A stretch of 64,000 nt of DNA from Puffinus mauretanicus (taxonomy: Eukaryota; Chordata; Aves; Procellariiformes; Procellariidae), in the NCBI GenBank assembly GCA_023333565.1, contig JAJKFH010000102.1, positions 7,271,001 through 7,335,000 of the forward strand, read 5' to 3'. Numbering within the stretch: position 1 is the first letter of the stretch; every line of letters begins with the position of its first letter. The notes below the pieces were generated by a model that saw only the letters and a list, made by a program, of their open reading frames with translations, was not told where the DNA came from and ran no database searches. This document shows, in pieces, positions 36,075 to 47,071 of this stretch. The position numbers and the translations under genes were made by a program.

Positions 36075-36405
36075 TCATAATTGTTAGCCACTGTGAATAA
36101 AATATAGGCAACAAGTGTGCCACTTAAAACTGACTAGGTGTGCCATTTACCCATGGATTGGAGGGAATGAAATCAACGGTGCGGGCTCTTCTCCACAGCA
36201 GTCGCACCACAGACAGAGGAGTATATTTCAACAAGGTAGTAATTAAATGGGTTCTTCTGTTGTTATAGCCCCATCATCTGAGCAGTTTTGGTTCTGAGTA
36301 AAAGCAATGGGCCCGTGTAATCACAACCCATTAAAAAAATGGCAATCTCTAATTTAGATCATTTCAGTGCAGGTGTCAAAGCACAAAAGTTAATATGAAC
36401 TTAGG
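36075..36405. promoter_or_regulatory. Candidate conserved non-coding element
   Basis: Repeat-free block with 'acaaggtagtaattaaatgg', 'cacaacccattaaaaaaatg' and 'ctctaatttagatcatttca'. These are long AT-rich words built on TAATTA/ATTA cores, mixed with GC-balanced stretches, a texture typical of conserved enhancers. No coding frame. The call rests on appearance only. Confidence 0.22.
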
Positions 36406-38034
36406 ATATGTAATAAACTTAGGCCATGATAGTCCTGTGTAGTTATCTTTCCATGTTCTGCCTCCTATTAGCAAGGCAAGCACTGAGGAGCAAGGCCAAC
36501 ACTTGCATCTTGGGGTGGACAAAAGGCTGGAGAAATTGAGAAGAGACTATTATCCTACTGTTTGCTTTCTGTTGACAGGAGGTTAGTGAGTTCAAAGGGA
36601 AGTCTGTAGAGACAAAAGGTCATTTCTCTTGTTATAAGAAACTCCCAGCTCCTTCCCACTCCGCTGCCAATGGTTTATAATGAAAAATGTAAGAGTGGTT
36701 TAGGCACTTAAAGATGACTTCTAAGTGTAGGCAAAATACCTTTCAAATTAAATACAAGTACTCAGATGCAAGCCACCAGCACAGCAAGCACTGTAAACAA
36801 TACTTACATAGAGTGGGTTTAATGAGTCATATATCAAAGAACTAGAAATACCCACCTCAAACAGACCCCTCATAGTAATCACTAAGCTCAGTGGCTGAGC
36901 TGTTTACACTAAAGGCCATTCGTTATGCATGCCCTAGCAGTGAACAATAGGAATATTATGCTGAAAAGTTGAGTAAATCTATCCCACCTTTCACCAATAC
37001 CTTTGTGAACCAAAGAATCCATGGGGATGGATGGCATTATTCCACAAAGTATTGTGAAAACAGGTGCCATTGTTAGACCCACATTACTGATAACCAAGTA
37101 GAGGCAGAGCGTAAAGGAACATATCACTATTGCAGGTGAAGAAAAGAGAAGTGTTCTGCAAACACATGTAGAGGAAAGAATATGCTTTTTGTGCTTCTCA
37201 CTCATGGTTAAAGTATAACTGATTTTCACATTTAAGGAACGGCTTCCTAAATATAGCCTTGACAAACATCTGCCTTTCCTTCACTTTCCTGTCTGTTTTT
37301 GGAACAAATTCTGACCAAAGCTAAGATGAGGAATTTAAAATTAAACGTAGGATGCTTGAAAAATTGGATCTTTTTTGAAGCTCTGTCTTACTTATACTGG
37401 GAGATCTAGCCTGAAGGCCAACAGTGGCTGAGGTTGGAAGGGGAGTGGAGGGAGGTGAAGGAGAGAGGGGTAGTGAAGAAGGGAGAGGATGAGACTAAAG
37501 TCCTTGCACGGATGTCTTGTTAGTGCAAGAGCATCCCTCGCTGGCCAAGAGGAGGCAATGACCTATAATAAGTTTTGCTTCTCTTCTGGATGAAGAGGTG
37601 TAAGAAAATGTCTTGCAAAAGCATGGATAATGTCTGAGCGATTACAAACAATGAAGGATTTCTCTGCCTCACACATTGCATGTGTTTATGTCTGTGTTAA
37701 ACACAGGGAAATACATGAGTAAAGTATTTCCATACAGATAACACTTGTATTTCTAGAGAGAGTAAGTGAGCGTACAGCTATTTCTATTTAATCCAAATTA
37801 TGGAAGTTTCTTTTTAAATGTTACATTAAACTTAAATCAATTAATCAGGTAAGGATATAGCCTAGATTTGGGCAGGTCCCATGGGACGAACATTAAAGCA
37901 GTGAAAGCAGCTGTAACAGCCATTCTTATGTTTTAATGTAACTGCTCTGGAAACAAGCTGTATACGCAGCCCACACTGTCTATCGCTAGTCTAGAGGAGG
38001 CATAGAAGTAGGAAATGTAGATAAAAAGGGTCTC
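36406..38034. other. Non-coding DNA with a purine tract
   Basis: A 118-codon minus frame (36909-37265, TTG start) encodes hydrophobic stretches but no assignable protein. A nearly pure purine tract lies at 37436-37494. No transposon is recognised. Confidence 0.4.
37436..37494 (+). repeat. Purine-rich (GA) tract
   Basis: About 60 bp almost entirely G and A with a few isolated Ts. Low-complexity R/Y strand asymmetry. Confidence 0.85.
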
Positions 38035-38126
38035 ACTGTCCAGTCATGCTAGGCACCTTACAAACACATGAAAAAGCAAAGTCCCTGGCTAACAGAGTTT
38101 ATAACCTCATTTAGGACTAGCTGTAA
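38035..38126 (+). repeat. Ancient L3/MIR-like tail, copy 3
   Basis: 'ccagtcatgctaggcacctt', 'acaaacacatgaaaaagcaa', 'agtccctggctaacagagtt' and 'tataacctcatttaggac' match the old tail 'gtgctaggcgctgtacaaacac..aaaaagacagtccctgccccaaagagtttacaatctaa'. This is the best match of the three copies. Confidence 0.6.
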
Positions 38127-38279
38127 TTTACAGTAGGCCTCTCGACTGCAGTATCCCCCTCTGTCATTTATATCTATTGGACATATGTGCTGAAAGTGAA
38201 CATAAAGTAACCACATCTTACTCAAATGTCATACACCCCTTAAGTGAAAATTAACTAGGCCCTGTGTTTATTACAGTGG

Positions 38280-38840
38280 AGCTTGCTAGACCTCCTTGGG
38301 TTCAGGGTCAGTTGGTGTTTCTTTATGAACCCCTTTATGAAAGTTTTCAGTGCTTTATAGTTCAGCCATTAAATTTTGCTCCAGGCTGAAGCTTCTCACA
38401 AAAGGTTTAATTCTAGGAGCTTTTTTTTTTTTTTTTTGGTAATATATTTTCAAAGAGATCTCTTTGGTCATTTTTAAAACATAAAAAGAGTAAAAAAAAA
38501 AAAAAAAAGTTAATTGGTTTTAGGCCGTCTTTAGGGCTCGCCATAATTCAGAAACAACTTAGAGCTGGCCATTTTTGGTGTTTGAAGCCTGTCTATTGAG
38601 TTTGTACTGGGACTTTTTATTACATTTCTAATATGCATGTCTATAAATAAGCAGTCCTACACCTTTTTATGGTTATTACAGTTTGTTTTTCACCCCCATG
38701 AGCTAAAATCCTGCTTGTCTGACTCATGCAAATTAATCCATATTGAGTATGATAAGCAGTTCTAGGCCGCCGTTGTTAGCAATTAAATTCTAGAGAACTA
38801 AACCTTTGCTTCATTTAGTTGTGTAATTTTAGGATGTTCT
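38280..38840. promoter_or_regulatory. Candidate conserved element with AP-1/octamer/OTX composite
   Basis: A repeat-free block of about 550 bp. At 38720-38739 the run TGACTCATGCAAATTAATCC packs an AP-1 consensus (TGACTCA), the POU octamer (ATGCAAAT, 38726-38733) and TAATCC (OTX/PITX type, 38734-38739) with overlaps. Nearby are 'agcaattaaattc' and several 'taat' cores. The left part contains a T17...A17 inverted pair around a 16-bp palindrome. Regulatory function is inferred and no alignment was available. Confidence 0.35.
38421..38508. repeat. T17 / palindrome / A17 nested inverted repeat
   Basis: T17 (38421-38437) and A17 (38492-38508) can pair across a 54-bp loop. Inside the loop lies the perfect palindrome CAAAGAGATCTCTTTG (38451-38466). 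The centres are offset by about 6 bp, so the outer and inner stems are nearly but not exactly concentric. Confidence 0.95.
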
Positions 38841-40439
38841 TTATATTTCACATTTTCATAGAATTTCAGTAGTGTTGAATGTTGCATGGCACTTCCATGT
38901 TTGTGCTGAAATTAGTTCCTGCCCTGGCCACACTAGTGTTTTTATTGCAGTTCTAAGATGAGGTTGTCGGCAGCACTACCTAAAACTGATCCTGTCCAAA
39001 CTGCCTTGCTACAAATGATTTCTGCATGTTCCTGGCTCCTGGAGTCAGGGAGGTTAAGGCCTGAATGTTTAATAACAGTCTCCTCATATGTGACTAGCAC
39101 AACAAACTGAGAGGCATGGCTTGTCCTTGTGAGTATTGGTGAGCTTCACAGGAAGGGGACTGCGACTGACGTTCAGTCTCTGCATGCTGTGTGAGCCTCC
39201 CCACACGATTTCTTCCAAAGAGCTATAAATGAAATCAAGACACATTTGCAAAAGCATCTATGTGAATATCCACACTAAAGAACTTGAGAGCAAAAAGTGC
39301 TGAGAGCTGTATCAAAAATCTCCCCGTGGCTGACTTTTGGTTATGGATCTCGAGAGCTGTGAAACGCCAACAGCACGCTCTCCTGCCCCAGTCCTGGCAC
39401 AGCTTGTACATCCCTCCCTCACCAGCTCCATCAGGACCCTAAGTTAGTTTTAGTGCAGAAATCTGTTTCTTTAAAAATGCTTTAGTTGCCTTTTCTCTCA
39501 TCTGGCAGCCAACTAAGGCCCATCTTCAACCTGGCTTTCCCACGTGGGGCCCATCTCCTCTCACTACAAACTGGTGCCCCACTCAAATCCTTATGGTTCC
39601 CCACGCCTCCTCACTCTTCCTGCCACCTCCACAGTTCCCTCCACTATGTCCACTTTCCTTTCTCTCTGTCTCACACCTCTTCCTCCCAAAATCTCCTCAC
39701 CCCAGACCCACACTTTCACCTGAAAGAATCAGTGTACTACTATTTTAAATGCTGATACAGGCAATAACAAGTTGGGGGCAACTGATAAGTGGTGACTGCA
39801 GCATTCAGGCTGTACGTGCCTGTAGTTATCATGATCTGACTGCATTTATCATGCACCAACTGGTGGCATGTGGCATGCAGAGGTCCTGTGGCATCCTGCC
39901 AGACCTGCGACACAGCAGCTTGATGGGAGGAGATCCCCTGCAAGCATGAGTCCAAAGCTCTTGTACATGTTATGTCTACCTACGGGTGACCCTGAGCTCA
40001 CCTAAGCTAGGAGGGTTACACTTAAGGTAGTTCTCATTGCTATGCACATCACGTGATTAACACAATACGACTGGTATCAAATTAAAGGGCAGTAACAAAG
40101 AAAAGTTCCTTGTAATTTATGATAAAAGGAGAAACAGATGTTTATAAAAAGACAAAGGAAGCAAGCAACAAATAAAGAAATAGACTTTCACATACTCTAT
40201 TTTTGGTAAACCTCAGGGGCAAAGCTCAGGTTTGAGCAGGAAAAAATATCTGTTGCATATTAAACTAAGATTTATTAGCATTGTTAGGACAGCCAGCATA
40301 AATACAAACCTATACTTTACCTGTAAACTTAAACTTTTATTAGACGGTTTCATCCTAGAGCTGAGTCTCTCTCTACAACCACCCCTTCGGGCTATGTCTC
40401 TATCTAGTAGATTCTTTCTGCATAACAGCTCTAATATAT
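38841..40439. other. Non-coding DNA with a pyrimidine-rich stretch
   Basis: A C/T-rich stretch lies at about 39595-39720 and explains the 89-codon frame at 39486-39755. No gene or transposon is recognised. Confidence 0.45.
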
Positions 40440-40444
40440 AGCTC

Positions 40445-41035
40445 TTCCCATCCACTAATCACTGCACATCTTGATTACTGCAACATTCTTTTCTCTGGCC
40501 TTGACAAAAGCAATCATCCTCATGTCCATTAAGAATATGCCTGGCAAAAATTATTTTCTAGCCTGTTTCTTTTAACCATTTCACTCCCTCTTTTCATTTT
40601 CTTCTGTTGGCATCCTTTCCCTACTACATCAAATACAAAACTACTTGTTGTTATTTTAAAGGAACTTCATAGCTGATCTCACTCACACTTCCTATCAGCT
40701 TTTCTTCATTAACGAGTTGTTTACTCCTGTCTGGCCTATTAAAATTTCAAACAAATGCTTTCATGGTTTGTCCCACAGGTTTTCCTCACAGTCTTCAAAA
40801 CAAAAGGTTTTCATGGTCATAAATAAATATCATTTCAGTGTTCTTCTTCAAACTTCTCCTTAAAACATTCCTTCTCCATGAAATGTGGAAAAACTTGACA
40901 ATGGTTAAACTCACAGTGTGCCGAGACCACCTCCTACCAAGCTGACCTATATTGTCCCTTGGTTTCCTTGAAATACCCTCAGTTATGTCTGCAGCCATAT
41001 GTTGTCTCTTGTCTTGGGCTCAGATGTATAATCAA
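40445..41035 (+). repeat. L2 LINE fragment
   Basis: The sequence follows the end of L2 ORF2 and its 3' region. The blocks are 'catcttgattactgcaacat' with 'cttttctctggcc' (family 'ctggattactgcaactccctcctctctggcct'), 'catcaaatacaaaactactt' (family 'catcaaacaaaaactcctcac'), and 'gaacttcatagctgatct' (family 'tttaaagcactccatcacctt'). The later 'cctattaaaatttcaaac...ttccttctccatgaaatg' part is weaker. Plus orientation, highly diverged, no open frame. Confidence 0.65.
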
Positions 41036-42587
41036 ATTGCCACAGCTTAATGAGTACCACGTGTTAGCTGAGCCAAAGTAGTAATTTGCATAGTTTTAAG
41101 CCACAGCACATGCAAGTTAAAATGCACGAACTTAAACCTCAGTGAAATGGGTTTAAGAACACAAGTTTACATTACGACAGCTAAGAGTACGCATGCAGCG
41201 AGTCATTGTGGCAACTTGTTAGACCAATGCAACTTAATCATGTGTCTGGAGCTTTACACATTGAACTGTGTTTGGAGCAAAAACTGTTTTTTTCGTACAT
41301 CCATGTAGCATTTAGAGGTTTTGTCCAGAACAGAGCTTCTAGGATTTACTACCATGGATTGAGTAACGACAAGAAGCAGCACTACATAAAGACAATGCTG
41401 TTATGTCAACAGCCAGATGCACTGTTCCTGAAGTGGACTGAACTGCCTCAGTTCTTATAACATCTCTCTGCTGTAGTGTGCTTCTCAAGAGCTGATAACA
41501 CATGATCACATTGTTCAGAGGTCGAGTGTTTCTCTCTCTACTCAAAGTTGTTTTGACCATGTAATTGACTTCCACATTTACATCTTGCTCTCTCCTCTCT
41601 TGCAGTTTTTTTCCCTCCCTCTTCTTCAGTACCTAAACCACGTCCTCAACATACTTTCTCCTCTTCTTCCTCTGCCGACCTTTTTTTTCTCTTGTTTGTA
41701 GCAGCAGCTCTGGGGAAGAGAAACTGAAGAAGCGTTTTTGACCCTCTAAAGCTCTTGAGAATTGGTATTGCCAATGTGACAAGGTAACACTTTCCTGGAA
41801 TAAACAAAACTTTTAAAAACTTTTTTTGTATGGGAGTTGCCATTGTTTGGGACTGAGTTGCAGTCCCAAAGTCACACAGGATTGTATGGACAAGATCTTG
41901 ACAATAAATAAAAGTATATTCTTTCACTTGTGGTACTGGAGAGGACGCAGGCAGAAGTTGAGGACATATCTCAACAAGAGCTGCAGAATAATTTGAAAAT
42001 ATTAGAGGATGAGCTTTTTTGGTCAATGAAGAAGAGATAGTCGTTAGGCTTCCATTCTCCCATTCCGTAAGTGCTACCTTCCAGGGTGTATCTCTCTCTC
42101 CGTCTGTTTAAGCCTCAAAACTGCCTGCAGCAGGAATCCTGGGCTGCAGTGGTATAAAGCAGTATATCTTTATACATAAACCAAGTGGCCAGGGAGAGAT
42201 GAGAAAGTTAATGATTCATCCCTTGATGAGCTGGAGAAGATACGAATGGTATATTCATTTTTAAATAAAGAATTCCCTCCATCAGAAATACAGGCTTGTA
42301 CAAGCAGCTATCAAATACAATTCTCAGAATTGCTAAAGTGTCTTCGGAATACAAGTCCAACTGAAAAGTATTATTAAAACACGTACTCTCCTAAATTGTT
42401 TAGCCAGAAATGCAACCAGAGGTTCTGAATGCCTAAGGAAAAACACGCACATGTTCAATTTCAAACCATCTCAGCAACAAAATAATTAATTCTCTCTGCA
42501 ATCTAGTGAAGCAAGCATTTAACCCTCTGAAAAACGAGAGGAGCAGGGGAAAGGAAGACAGGGAGAAAGAAAGGAAAAGAATCAGCC
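41036..42587. other. Non-coding DNA
   Basis: A 126-codon minus frame (41646-42026) has a lysine/glutamate-rich end and no family signature. 'caaagtcacacaggattgta' near 41870 could be a MIR remnant but is too short to assign. A GA-rich tract lies at about 42533-42582. Confidence 0.4.
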
Positions 42588-42665
42588 TGCCATGGTTAAG
42601 TGATTTGCTCATGAATAAGATCATAATCAGATTTAAAGAATGATCCAGCTTCCACTGAGTTTCAA
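42588..42665 (-). repeat. MIR SINE fragment on the minus strand
   Basis: 'catggttaagtgatttgctc', 'atgaataagatcataatcag' and 'gatccagcttccactgag' correspond to the MIR reverse complement 'ggttaagtgacttgcccaaggtcacacag...gatc.agcttc'. Short and diverged. Confidence 0.45.
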
Positions 42666-44189
42666 AAAACAAGCTTAGAAGCTCCAAGCATCATTCTCAA
42701 ACACAGGGAGTATGTGATCCTTACATACCTACGTAATTGGTTAATAGTTCTTTGCATAGTACACATAGTTTAGGCCAAGAATGAAAGACTATGGGTTTTG
42801 TTATTGAGGACCTTTTTCCAACATTACTGTCTAAAAACTATAATGAAGCAAACATTGCAAAAAGACAAGCTAAATCATTGGCATTCCTGCCAAACAGAAT
42901 AGCCAAATACTGATAATGCTGCCACTACCCTAAAATGTGGCTGGTTTGAAAACAAATTTGCAATCATGTGCTTGGCTTTTTTCTACATTGTGGTCACAAC
43001 TGATGCTACAATTGCAAACAGAGCCAGGCCAAATTCAGGGCTGATTCATAGCTGACCTTTGGCTAATATAATCTATGCAACAAGAAAAAGAGGAGTTACA
43101 ACTCGAAAAGCGTTGATCAGGAAGGCTACAAGGTATAGCGATCCCCTTCACTATTCCCTCTTACCTACTTCAATATGCACTTTGGTTTTTTGGTCCTCTC
43201 ATAACAGATTGCTGTTGTTGGGCTAACCCACTGTCGCCACAGCTGTTTGAGATGTGCTGGCTTATTGAAGACGATGTAGAGAAGGATATTACACAGGAGA
43301 CCCACCTGCCTCTGAGATTGCAGGTGGAGGTCTAACAGGATAACCTAGAATATCTAAAATGGCACTAAATGGCTACATTTAAGCAAGTGGATTGACACTT
43401 TAAAGTCAACAGCGAAATATCTACTGATGTCAAAATAGGTAAATTGCATTCTCACTGGATGTCTCCAAAATGCCATGAAACAAATTCTGATCTAAGGCAT
43501 AGACCAATTCTGCCCAACTGAGGCTATCTAGGCTATTATGGTGACAGCATTATATTTTGGAGCTGAATTTAAACTAATATTACCTTTATCATGCTGCTCA
43601 TCACTCCTACCTAGGCCCATGCTGAAAGCCTACACCTTGGCCAGTCCGTGTAGCACTTTCTGACTGAACCAATGAGCATGGATATGATCTGGTCATCTCA
43701 TTTGTACTCTGTTCAAATAATGAGACAAGAAAGGGGGTCTTATAAGGGTAGAGACTCTCGTACTGCACAGTCCCACCCGCAATCAGCAGGACATGGGTTG
43801 TTTTTACAGGTTCATGTGTAACATGGCACTGGTTTCTTTCTTTTGCAGTTCCCATATTACAATTCCTGTCCCAAGCAGCAACTGGACACAAAATTAAATT
43901 ATTTGAACATTTTGAAGCCTGAGAAATAGATAAGCCTGGGCCCCGCACTCCTGAGTTTTAGTAATTTTTGCACTTAGATATTTATTGTGTAGTAACTACC
44001 ATCCATGTAGTAGGCTGAGAGATGTTCCTAGATCTCAAGGATCCCAGTCTTTAGAAACATTGAGATCTAGATCCTTCCAGCTCAATCAATATTTCATTTG
44101 AGGAAGGGAAAAAGGTAGCTTTGGCTTTTTCAGTGGTTGATTTATTTTCTGAGGTGAGGGAAATCTTATTAGGTCTGTTTGTAGTATAA
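42666..44189. other. Non-coding DNA
   Basis: A 113-codon minus frame at 43607-43948 matches no family I recognise. No transposon is assigned. Confidence 0.4.
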
Positions 44190-44194
44190 GAGAC

Positions 44195-44712
44195 AACCCC
44201 TCTAATTACATGGTTTACATTTTTCTAAGATTCTAAGCCAATTTATTTCTGCAGAAAACTGTATCTTTAAATTGTGAAAATCACTCCATAAATTCTGAGT
44301 TAGAACAGTCAAGGTCTGATACCTTATCTGTGCTCTTACTGTGTACAAGGTCACATCATCAGCATGTAGATGTACAGAATATTTCATGAACTATACAGCG
44401 TCGACAGGTCATTAATAAAAACTGCAAAAGTAAAAGCCCTCTAATTAGCTCCTGAGGTAACTTCGCATGTAACATTTTCACCTCAGATTCAACACCATTA
44501 AACAAAGTGACTCGTGTTTGCTCTCTAATGTAGCCAGAGAACCATTCTACTGTAGTTAAACTCAGCCAAATTGAGGGAAACTTAGATAGCAATATGTTGT
44601 GATTTATTGGATCAAAGGCCACAGTCAAATCAATATAGATGGTTCCAGCATAAAAAATTATAATGTATGTCTATAACAATATCAAGGTTACCTTGAAAAA
44701 AGCAATGTAGCA
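44195..44712 (-). repeat. Ancient LINE reverse-transcriptase fossil (L2/Rex-Babar/Jockey-like, not CR1)
   Basis: The minus strand encodes recognisable RT blocks in two frames. Upstream 'IYIDLTVAFDPINHNILL' (motif A, family form 'ifiDlskAFDtinHdiLl') continues with 'TTVEWFSGYIREQTRVTLF', then 'LPQELIRGLLLLQF' (family form 'vPQGSiLGPLLF'). After a frameshift comes 'VHLHADDVTLYT' (motif C, family form 'vhlYADDtvlYt'). The ADD-aspartates survive; the Tyr of YADD is His. The YADDxxLY form and DFxxLxxxF-type follow-on separate it from CR1, whose box is FADDTKLG. It is the only such copy found here. Clade placement by eye is uncertain. Confidence 0.75.
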
Positions 44713-45475
44713 GGCCAAAACATGACTAAAATAGGGTCAATACATTATCTTTGAAAGGAACGCTCATTAATTTTTGAGCAATTGAGAGAAAACAGAGAAA
44801 ACACAAATAGGTTATAATTAGGGCAGTACAACAGGGTTACTATAGCATCATTTCAAATCGTCGGTTATCTCAAATTAGAAAGTAGATATTATAATAAAGA
44901 TCCAGCAACAGGTTTGAGAAGAGCTTATAGAAGGTATTTAAAGAAATATAGGGCAATGTTCCCAATGGCTAGCACACTGACTAGAAAGTGGGCTGAGAGC
45001 AATGAGGCCACTATTTTTGTGGACTCCGTTTCTCCACTGCAGTACAGATGGCTGAAGGGACATTTTCATGAGCATTTTGCAAGGCAAGGTAAAGCTAAGT
45101 ATACAGGTGTTACCAGATACAACAGGAATGTAGAAGGCAAAATAGGACATTAAACCATCAACCCTTTCTCCTTATTCAAAAAAAAATGCTTTTCATATGG
45201 GAAGGGAGGAATGCAAGATTAACTGGCTGACACTGGCTGGGTTGAAAAGGAGTAAATTCCTCTTCCCTCATTAACTGGCTTGTGATTAGGAACAGTTTGC
45301 TAATCAGAAACTAGCTGCTCCGAGGTCTTCAAGGCTGCACCTCCGCTAGGAAATAAAACAGGGCAAAAGCGTGTTCGAAACATCAGCAGGCAACGTGCTC
45401 TGCCATTACCACGCGCCCTGCCACAGCTTTGGCCCACTAGCATGTCCCATTCGATACTAGGAACCCCTCACGGGG
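44713..45475. other. Non-coding DNA
   Basis: A short 79-codon frame at 44914-45153 has no family signature. No repeat is assigned, although the left part may be the degraded upstream extension of the LINE fossil. Confidence 0.4.
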
Positions 45476-45479
45476 TAGT

Positions 45480-46130
45480 GTGTGGAAGGACTATTTCCTA
45501 TTAACATCATGGCCTGTTTTATTTAACAATTTAGATGCAGCCCTTGAGTCCAATCAAGCTAAGTGGACAGAGCAACATGTTCCCTGTGTGGAGCAGGGAG
45601 AACTCTCTATTGCAAATAATATATCTGGTAAATGTCACCCTTTCTTCTGTATGCAAATTGCCACCAACCGATTTTTCATTAATGGGTTTGTTATTTGATC
45701 TTGTCTGATGAATAGGTTGTGAAAAAAGATATTTCAGTCTATGTTCTGGGGGCTTTTTGGTGCTCCAAAAAGTTTACTGTTTGCTGTTCGATATTTATTG
45801 TGGTTGGTCACCCAAAATACATTTGCATTGCTTCTGCTTTCTGGATTACTTGAGAGAAAGATATTAATGAGAATTTGAGATGGCCAGACAAACTAATCCA
45901 AGTGTGAAGAGATTAGCATGCATACCCATGAATTACACTCTGTAACCATCTTGTAACCTTGAAGTCCTTACATAAAAGGTATACAAGGCCTTTTACATCA
46001 GTATCTAAACTTGAATGACACGCTGACAATTTAAAACAACTGGAATTTATTTTAAAGCCAATTAAAAACCCGATAACCTACTTCACTCTGATATAATGGA
46101 GACATTAAAACTGAAATTAATTAATTTGTG
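45480..46130. promoter_or_regulatory. Candidate conserved non-coding block
   Basis: About 650 bp without recognisable repeats and rich in regulatory-type words. These include 'tttaacaatttagatgcagc', 'gatatttattgtggttggtc' (FOX-like tattta plus RUNX-like tgtggt), 'acatttgcattgcttctgct' (POU-like atttgcat), 'cattacttgagag', 'gagattagcatgcatac' and 'aaagccaattaaaaaccc'. Coding frames are short and unsupported. This is a strong enhancer-like texture but unproven. Confidence 0.3.
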
Positions 46131-47039
46131 TCAGTTTATAACAACAGTAAATTTAGACACCTTTCCATCAGATAACTTGAACAATGTGGTTCTATGTTTT
46201 TTAAATCTCATAATTCTTCTAAAATGTAACATGAAAGAAGCTCAGGCCCAATGTTTTCACTTCCCCCTCAGAGGGGCAAGTTGCCAGTCTTTAAATGAGA
46301 CTCTCTCTAAAATCATACTCCTTCTGTCCTTCTGTCGCCCCTCATATTCAAGATAGGTTATTTCCACAGAGGGATGGTGGTCTTGAACATGGAGCAAACA
46401 AATGGGCAGAGCTGAAGGTATGGGAACCTCAGGTCTCATCCAGGGTCTCATACTGATGCACACCCACTATGAGGCAAAAAAGATGAAGGAACAGAAAGGA
46501 CAACTTTTTCTTTTATGTCACTGAGGCAAATTTATTAGACAACTGAAGAGTTTTTCAAACGGCGCAGAGTCATTGCTTGGTCCTAGACAAAGTACAGTAA
46601 TGGAGAGTGTATTCCTGGGAATCATTCTGCAGCGGCCTATAGAGGGTTCACTGCAAGACCTAATGGCTCTTTAGCCAACTGTCCTGTGATTTCTTTCTAC
46701 TCAGGCTTAATAACTTTCTTAACAAGTTTCTTTGTACAACTACATATGAAGCTGGGGTTTTTTTCCAAGTGGTAATTGCCCCAAATATACTGGAATAGAG
46801 CTATTATCACTACCAGTGAGGTTGTTACCATAGTTCCTAAGCAGAAGATTGCAATAATATCCCAAGAGAGTGCTGGTCCTGAGCACTCAGGCTGTGCCTA
46901 GAAGTCAATAGGACTTCTTCCTATGCTACCATGGACCTGCCAGGTGGTGGTCTTTGTCTTATGTTCCCCAGTTTGTAAATGGATAACAAAAATATAACCC
47001 ATCTACGTAAAATGCTTTCAGATCTATTGCTGAGAACAG

Positions 47040-47071
47040 CTATATTTCACCTATATTTCACCTATATTTCA
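47040..47071 (+). repeat. 11-bp tandem repeat, about 2.9 copies
   Basis: CTATATTTCAC twice in perfect tandem, followed by CTATATTTCA. Confidence 0.97.

Noticed and set aside
36909..37265. 118-codon minus-strand frame with hydrophobic stretches and a 'LSSTCVCR' segment, faintly like TM6-TM7 of an odorant receptor
   Set aside because: It starts at TTG, lacks the NPxxY motif in frame and needs several ad-hoc frameshifts to look like a receptor. The resemblance is within what AT-rich hydrophobic translations give by chance.
37428..37446. 'gaggttggaaggggag' as the start of a reverse-strand CR1
   Set aside because: The following sequence is a plain purine tract and lacks the next CR1 blocks.
41646..42026. 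126-codon minus frame
   Set aside because: No family signature. The acidic/basic C-terminal end derives from a local TTC/CTT-rich stretch.
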